Shown here piece by piece: positions 5,218 through 8,108 of a DNA stretch of 8,108 nt (positions are counted from its first letter, which is position 1; each line of letters starts with the position of its first letter). The stretch spans positions 1-8,108 of the forward strand of contig JAIRNM010000294.1 in NCBI GenBank assembly GCA_031258055.1. Reading direction: 5' to 3'. A model generated the notes under the pieces. The model had not been told where the DNA came from. It saw only the letters and a list, made by a program, of their open reading frames with translations, and searched no databases. Both the position numbers and the translations under genes were made by a program. The DNA comes from Bifidobacteriaceae bacterium (lineage in GTDB: Bacteria; Actinomycetota; Actinomycetes; Actinomycetales; WQXJ01).

Positions 5218-5999
5218 GGTTGTTCGTAGTGGGGTGTACCGGTTCACTGGCCGGGCCGCGATCACCCGCCTCAAGTTACCTGGTGCAGACCCGCGACAAA
5301 GCTGGGCGCCTTTGGACGGCATCGCTCGACATGGGCTCGGGCGCCTTCGGCGCTTTGCAAGCGGTGATGCCGCCGGAAGCCTTGGACTTTGTCGGCATCA
5401 GCCACCTCCATCCCGATCACTGTGCGGACCTGACCGGACTGGCCGTCTACGCGAAATACCGGCCGGGCGGGGCGATGGCCTCGCTGCCTGTTTACGGTCC
5501 CCAGGACACCCCTCATCACCTGGCGGAACTCCAGTATTCCCATGACCCAGACTCAGAGGGCGGCGACTTCAATTACGGCGTCTGGTCTCAAGGGGTCGGC
5601 ATTCCGGTTGGTCCCATGACTATCACTCCATATAGGGTCCTCCATCCGGTTGAGGCTTGGGGTTTCAGACTAGACGGCCCCTCTGACAGCGTTCCCGGCC
5701 GACAGGTGACCATGGGCTACAGCGGCGACACGGACACCTGCGACGGTTTGACGGAAGTAGCCGCGGGCACCGATCTGCTGTTGATTGAGGCGGCCTTCGA
5801 ACAAGACCGCGACGTCGCGCGCGGTGTCCATCTGACCGGCGAACGGGCTGGCCAGGTGGCCCGAGCCGGGCGGGCCAAGCGGGTCGTCGTCACTCATGTG
5901 CCGCCCTGGAACCGCGCGGCGCTAACCCTTTCGGCGGTCGCGTCGAAGTACTCCGGGCCGATCTACCTGGCCAAGCGTTGGGCCTCATACGTCATCTGA
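5214..5999 (+). CDS. MBL-fold hydrolase, Rv1339-like, possible cAMP phosphodiesterase
   Basis: Cytoplasmic metallo-beta-lactamase-fold phosphodiesterase of the RNase Z-like branch (261 aa). The M. tuberculosis orthologue Rv1339, in the same position before rphA, has been reported to degrade cAMP; that activity here is inferred. The start GTG at 5214 gives VRLFVVGCTGSLAGPRSPASSYLV, the typical N-terminus; the frame runs open back to a GTG at 5040, but that extra part is out of frame with the murI remnant and not conserved-looking. Metal ligands: HLHPDH (64-69), H144 in VLHPVEAW, D171 in YSGDTD, H206 in GVHLTGE and H228 in VVTHVPPW. It overlaps the murI stub by GTGA and is followed 26 bp later by rph. 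With the stub reduced to 29 codons, this is effectively the first functional gene of the operon. Confidence 0.9.
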   Translation: MRLFVVGCTGSLAGPRSPASSYLVQTRDKAGRLWTASLDMGSGAFGALQAVMPPEALDFVGISHLHPDHCADLTGLAVYAKYRPGGAMASLPVYGPQDTPHHLAELQYSHDPDSEGGDFNYGVWSQGVGIPVGPMTITPYRVLHPVEAWGFRLDGPSDSVPGRQVTMGYSGDTDTCDGLTEVAAGTDLLLIEAAFEQDRDVARGVHLTGERAGQVARAGRAKRVVVTHVPPWNRAALTLSAVASKYSGPIYLAKRWASYVI

Positions 6000-6025
6000 C
6001 CACTCGGCGACTCGGGTAGGGTCTT

Positions 6026-6766
6026 GTGCTTGTGACTGGATTCATTCGGGCCGATGGCCGTACCGTAGACCAACTCCGCGCCGTGACTATAGAGCGCGGG
6101 TGGCTTGATACGGCGGAAGGTTCGGCCTTGATAACCTGCGGCGGGACGCGGGTCTTGTGCGCGGCATCGTTCACTCCTGGCGTGCCGCGCTGGCGCCGGG
6201 GCTCCGGTCAGGGCTGGGTGACGGCCGAATACGCCATGTTGCCGCGTGCCACCACCGAGCGTTCGGACCGCGAGTCCGTTCGCGGCAAAGTGGGCGGCCG
6301 CACCCATGAGATCTCGCGTCTGATTGGGCGGTCGCTGCGCGCGGTGGTGGACCTGGCGGCCCTGGGGGAGAACACGGTCCAACTCGACTGCGACGTTCTT
6401 CAAGCCGACGGCGGCACCCGCACGGCCTCCATCACCGGGGCTTACGTCGCTTTGGCCGATGCCGTCGCTTGGGCCCGCCAGAAAGGTTACGTTGGCCAAC
6501 AAGCGGCCGCCATGACTGGTTCAGTGGCGGCGGTGTCGGTAGGGATCGTGGCTGGCACACCCATGCTGGACCTGCCCTACGCGGAAGACGTTCGCGCCGA
6601 AACGGACATGAATGTGGTGATCAGCGGCACCGGACAGTTCGTGGAGATTCAGGGCACGGCCGAAAAGGCGCCCTTCTCCCGGATCGAGTTGAACCGCTTG
6701 CTGGACCTGGCGCTGGCTGGTTGCGCTGAGCTGGGCCAACTCCAGGCGGCGGCGCTGGCGGGATGA
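6026..6766 (+). CDS. rph: Ribonuclease PH
   Basis: Phosphorolytic 3'-to-5' exoribonuclease that trims the 3' ends of tRNA precursors and other RNAs, acting as a hexamer in the cytoplasm. The 246-aa product is full length. Conserved blocks are [11 protein letters not shown] (8-18), [14 protein letters not shown] (63-76), [20 protein letters not shown] (91-110), [10 protein letters not shown] (121-130) and [14 protein letters not shown], the phosphate-binding region, with Arg132. The metal aspartates lie in [17 protein letters not shown] (D188 and D194). The start is uncertain between GTG 6026 and GTG 6032; AGGG at 6018-6021 is a weak ribosome binding site for either. The stop overlaps the rdgB start as ATGA. 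Order MBL – rph – rdgB is conserved in actinobacteria. Confidence 0.96.
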   Translation: MLVTGFIRADGRTVDQLRAVTIERGWLDTAEGSALITCGGTRVLCAASFTPGVPRWRRGSGQGWVTAEYAMLPRATTERSDRESVRGKVGGRTHEISRLIGRSLRAVVDLAALGENTVQLDCDVLQADGGTRTASITGAYVALADAVAWARQKGYVGQQAAAMTGSVAAVSVGIVAGTPMLDLPYAEDVRAETDMNVVISGTGQFVEIQGTAEKAPFSRIELNRLLDLALAGCAELGQLQAAALAG

Positions 6767-7437
6767 AAAGCGGCGGAGTGGGCGGGGAGGTGGAACCGGT
6801 CCGGTGGCCGGGGGGACGACCAGACAGCGACGCTCCGCGCTTGTTGTTGGCCACCCATAATGAGCATAAAGTCGCTGAGCTGCGGGCCATCTTGGAGGCG
6901 GCTGGGGCGCTGGGACCGATGCGCTTGACGGGGGCGGGTGAGCTCGGTCTGGTGGCGCCGGTTGAGGACGCCATCACTTTCTCGGACAACGCTTTAGCGA
7001 AGGCCCGGGCTTGTAGCGCGGCGACCGGTCTGCCCGCTTTAGCTGATGATTCTGGTCTGTGCGTTCAGGCCTTGGGCAGCGCGCCTGGAGTTTTCTCGGC
7101 CCGCTGGGCCGGTGGGCATGGCGATGACTCAGCCAACCTGGCGTTGCTGTTGGACCAACTGCGCGATGTCCGCGACGAGGACCGTGCCGCTTGGTTCGAG
7201 TGCGCGGCGGCGCTGGTCACACCAGATGGGCGCGAAGTGGTCGAAACTGGGCGCCTGACCGGACGGCTGGCGCGCGAACCGCGTGGCTCGGGCGGGTTCG
7301 GTTACGACCCGATCCTGGTCCCGGACGGCTACACCGTCACAGCCGCCGAATTGACCGCTGAGGAAAAGAACGCCATTTCGCATCGCGGCCGCGCCTTTAG
7401 GGCGCTAGCCCCAGCTATCCGTGCCCTGTGGAGCTAG
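6763..7437 (+). CDS. rdgB: dITP/XTP pyrophosphatase (Ham1/RdgB family)
   Basis: Nucleotide-pool sanitising enzyme that hydrolyses dITP, ITP and XTP to the monophosphates and pyrophosphate, keeping deaminated purines out of DNA and RNA. The family signature is complete: [16 protein letters not shown] (29-44), FSDNALAKA (73-81), [13 protein letters not shown] (92-104) with the catalytic Asp pair, GVFSARWAG (109-117), GFGYDPIL (178-185) and [18 protein letters not shown] (195-212). The usual FxEN has Asp for Glu, a conservative change. The ATGA overlap with rph suggests the start at 6763, giving a 26-residue Gly-rich extension before the first strand. A later start cannot be excluded, but coupling favours this one. 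The TAG stop lies within a CTAG shared with the convergent toxin gene's stop. Confidence 0.95.
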   Translation: MKSGGVGGEVEPVRWPGGRPDSDAPRLLLATHNEHKVAELRAILEAAGALGPMRLTGAGELGLVAPVEDAITFSDNALAKARACSAATGLPALADDSGLCVQALGSAPGVFSARWAGGHGDDSANLALLLDQLRDVRDEDRAAWFECAAALVTPDGREVVETGRLTGRLAREPRGSGGFGYDPILVPDGYTVTAAELTAEEKNAISHRGRAFRALAPAIRALWS

Positions 7438-7835
7438 TTCATTGGTCTTAGGGCGGGGCGGGCTGGGGGCCAGCCCTCAATCAGCGCGCGGGCGGCAAGA
7501 ATCTTGGAGAAGTCCAGGTCCGCCAGGCGGCCCAATCTCCGCAGGAAGCGGGATGGCGCGGCTGCGAACGGCGCGTCGCAGAGTGCCACGCTGGCCTTGA
7601 GCAGTCCACCAGCGGCAGGTAGGGCTATCCTCACTTGATCCGGGATTTGGCGGGGGTTGGCGGTGAACGGCACCACAGTGATCCGGTCGTAAGGGCTGCC
7701 GGTCTGCAACTCGTCGCGGGAAACGACAACGGCTGGGCGCGTCTTGCCGATTTCTCCGGGGCGGGCCGCGCCCATCGCGACCAGCCAGACTTCTTGGCGG
7801 CTCGGACGCGGGACGGTCGGCGCGTCAGCGCTCAT
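7434..7835 (-). CDS. MazF/PemK-type toxin, putative endoribonuclease
   Basis: Type II toxin of the MazF/PemK/CcdB fold (133 aa), expected to cut RNA at short sites when free of its antitoxin. Marks are EVWLVAMG...RPGEIGKTRPAVVVSRDEL (15-43), where MazF proteins carry their conserved G-x-x-G-K-x-RP loop, then RITVVPFTANPR (51-62), and LKASVALCDAPFAAAPSRFLRRLGRL (79-104), which matches the Ser-x-Val strand and the helix before the final LG-L turn. The final strand/helix SKILAARALIEG is followed by a Pro/Arg-rich tail. The ATG at 7835 overlaps the antitoxin stop by 11 bases with no ribosome binding site of its own, implying translational coupling. The stop overlaps that of rdgB. Cleavage specificity cannot be predicted. 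Confidence 0.85.
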   Translation of the reverse strand: MSADAPTVPRPSRQEVWLVAMGAARPGEIGKTRPAVVVSRDELQTGSPYDRITVVPFTANPRQIPDQVRIALPAAGGLLKASVALCDAPFAAAPSRFLRRLGRLADLDFSKILAARALIEGWPPARPALRPMN

Positions 7836-8108
7836 TGAACTCGGGCCAATCGTCGTCGCCGTAGTCGACGCCCAGGTCCGCGTTCTCCCAGTCCATCAAC
7901 TCCTCGACGAACTCGGGGTCTTCCAGCGCGATGAGGGCGTGTTTGCGGAACTCCGCGAATACCCGTTCCAATTCCGCCTCGGCGGCCACCTGGTCCAGAT
8001 ACGCGGCCAAGCTGATCCCGGCCTCGGCTGCCTCCCGCGCCAGGATGTCGCGGGTGGCCTTCGCCACTCGGATCGAGGTCGATTGGGACTTTTCCGCCTT
8101 GCGGCGCG
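7825..8108 (-). CDS. Ribbon-helix-helix antitoxin of the MazF pair (5' end missing)
   Basis: Antitoxin and likely autorepressor partner of the adjacent MazF-type toxin. The GTG at 8067 could be taken as a start, but the frame continues to the window edge as RRKAEKSQSTSIRV, and STSIRVAKAT is the DNA-binding beta strand of an RHH fold, so the true start lies outside. The following helices are RDILAREAAEAG and SLAAYLDQVAAEAELERVF. The C-terminal third is acidic (EDPEFVEELMDWENADLG, then GDDDWPEF), as expected for the disordered segment that wraps around a MazF dimer. 93 residues are visible. Its promoter and operator would lie upstream of this window. Confidence 0.85.
   Translation of the reverse strand, partial: RRKAEKSQSTSIRVAKATRDILAREAAEAGISLAAYLDQVAAEAELERVFAEFRKHALIALEDPEFVEELMDWENADLGVDYGDDDWPEFNER

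Noticed and set aside
5020..5322. N-terminal extension of the nicotinate phosphoribosyltransferase
   Set aside because: The extra 101 residues are opposite the murI remnant and MBL start and lack similarity; the enzyme's conserved start is ALLTDKYELTML just after the ATG at 5019.
8065..8067. GTG at 8067 as the antitoxin start
   Set aside because: It falls inside the STSIRV strand of the RHH fold and the frame is open to the window edge, so the gene is partial.
1..8108. CRISPR array, tRNA, rRNA or insertion sequence
   Set aside because: No regularly spaced repeats, tRNA-like cloverleaf, rRNA signature or transposase was seen on either strand by eye.

Overview
The window is high-GC DNA, most likely from an actinobacterium and possibly a member of the Micrococcales or a related order. 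The evidence is a DUF3039 protein, the run murI – MBL-fold hydrolase – rph – rdgB (the order of Mycobacterium tuberculosis Rv1338–Rv1341), a divergent nicotinate phosphoribosyltransferase gene, frequent GTG starts, and apparently leaderless promoters. The species cannot be named from the sequence alone.

Layout. The left end (2–628) holds a glyoxalase-II-like MBL hydrolase cut by the window edge. After a large inverted repeat (645–702) comes a small DUF3039 gene (719–1030). It runs convergently into a two-gene minus-strand operon (3269 to 991) encoding two secreted, surface-anchored proteins. The first is an alpha/alpha-barrel (squalene-cyclase/prenyltransferase-repeat type) protein with an LPRTG sorting signal. 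The second is a DUF4430-like beta-domain protein with a C-terminal membrane segment. Their 412-bp leader holds a -10 box, a compact cobalamin-riboswitch aptamer (about 3448–3352), a terminator-like hairpin (3323–3299) and a ribosome binding site.

Next is a nicotinate phosphoribosyltransferase gene on the minus strand (5019–3682). Divergent from it is a plus-strand housekeeping operon: a 29-codon remnant of the glutamate racemase gene murI, an Rv1339-like MBL hydrolase (possible cAMP phosphodiesterase), rph (RNase PH) and rdgB (dITP/XTP pyrophosphatase), joined by GTGA and ATGA overlaps at two of the three junctions. The right end holds a minus-strand MazF-type toxin and its ribbon-helix-helix antitoxin, the latter cut by the window edge.

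Main finding. The riboswitch-controlled pair looks like a bacterial, split version of animal intrinsic factor/transcobalamin. In those proteins a single chain carries an N-terminal alpha6-alpha6 barrel followed by a C-terminal DUF4430-like beta domain. Here the same two folds lie in the same order as translationally coupled genes under apparent B12 control, which suggests a cell-surface corrinoid-capture system. Secondary points are the collapse of murI to a leader-peptide-like stub and the local absence of the clpS/DUF2017 block.
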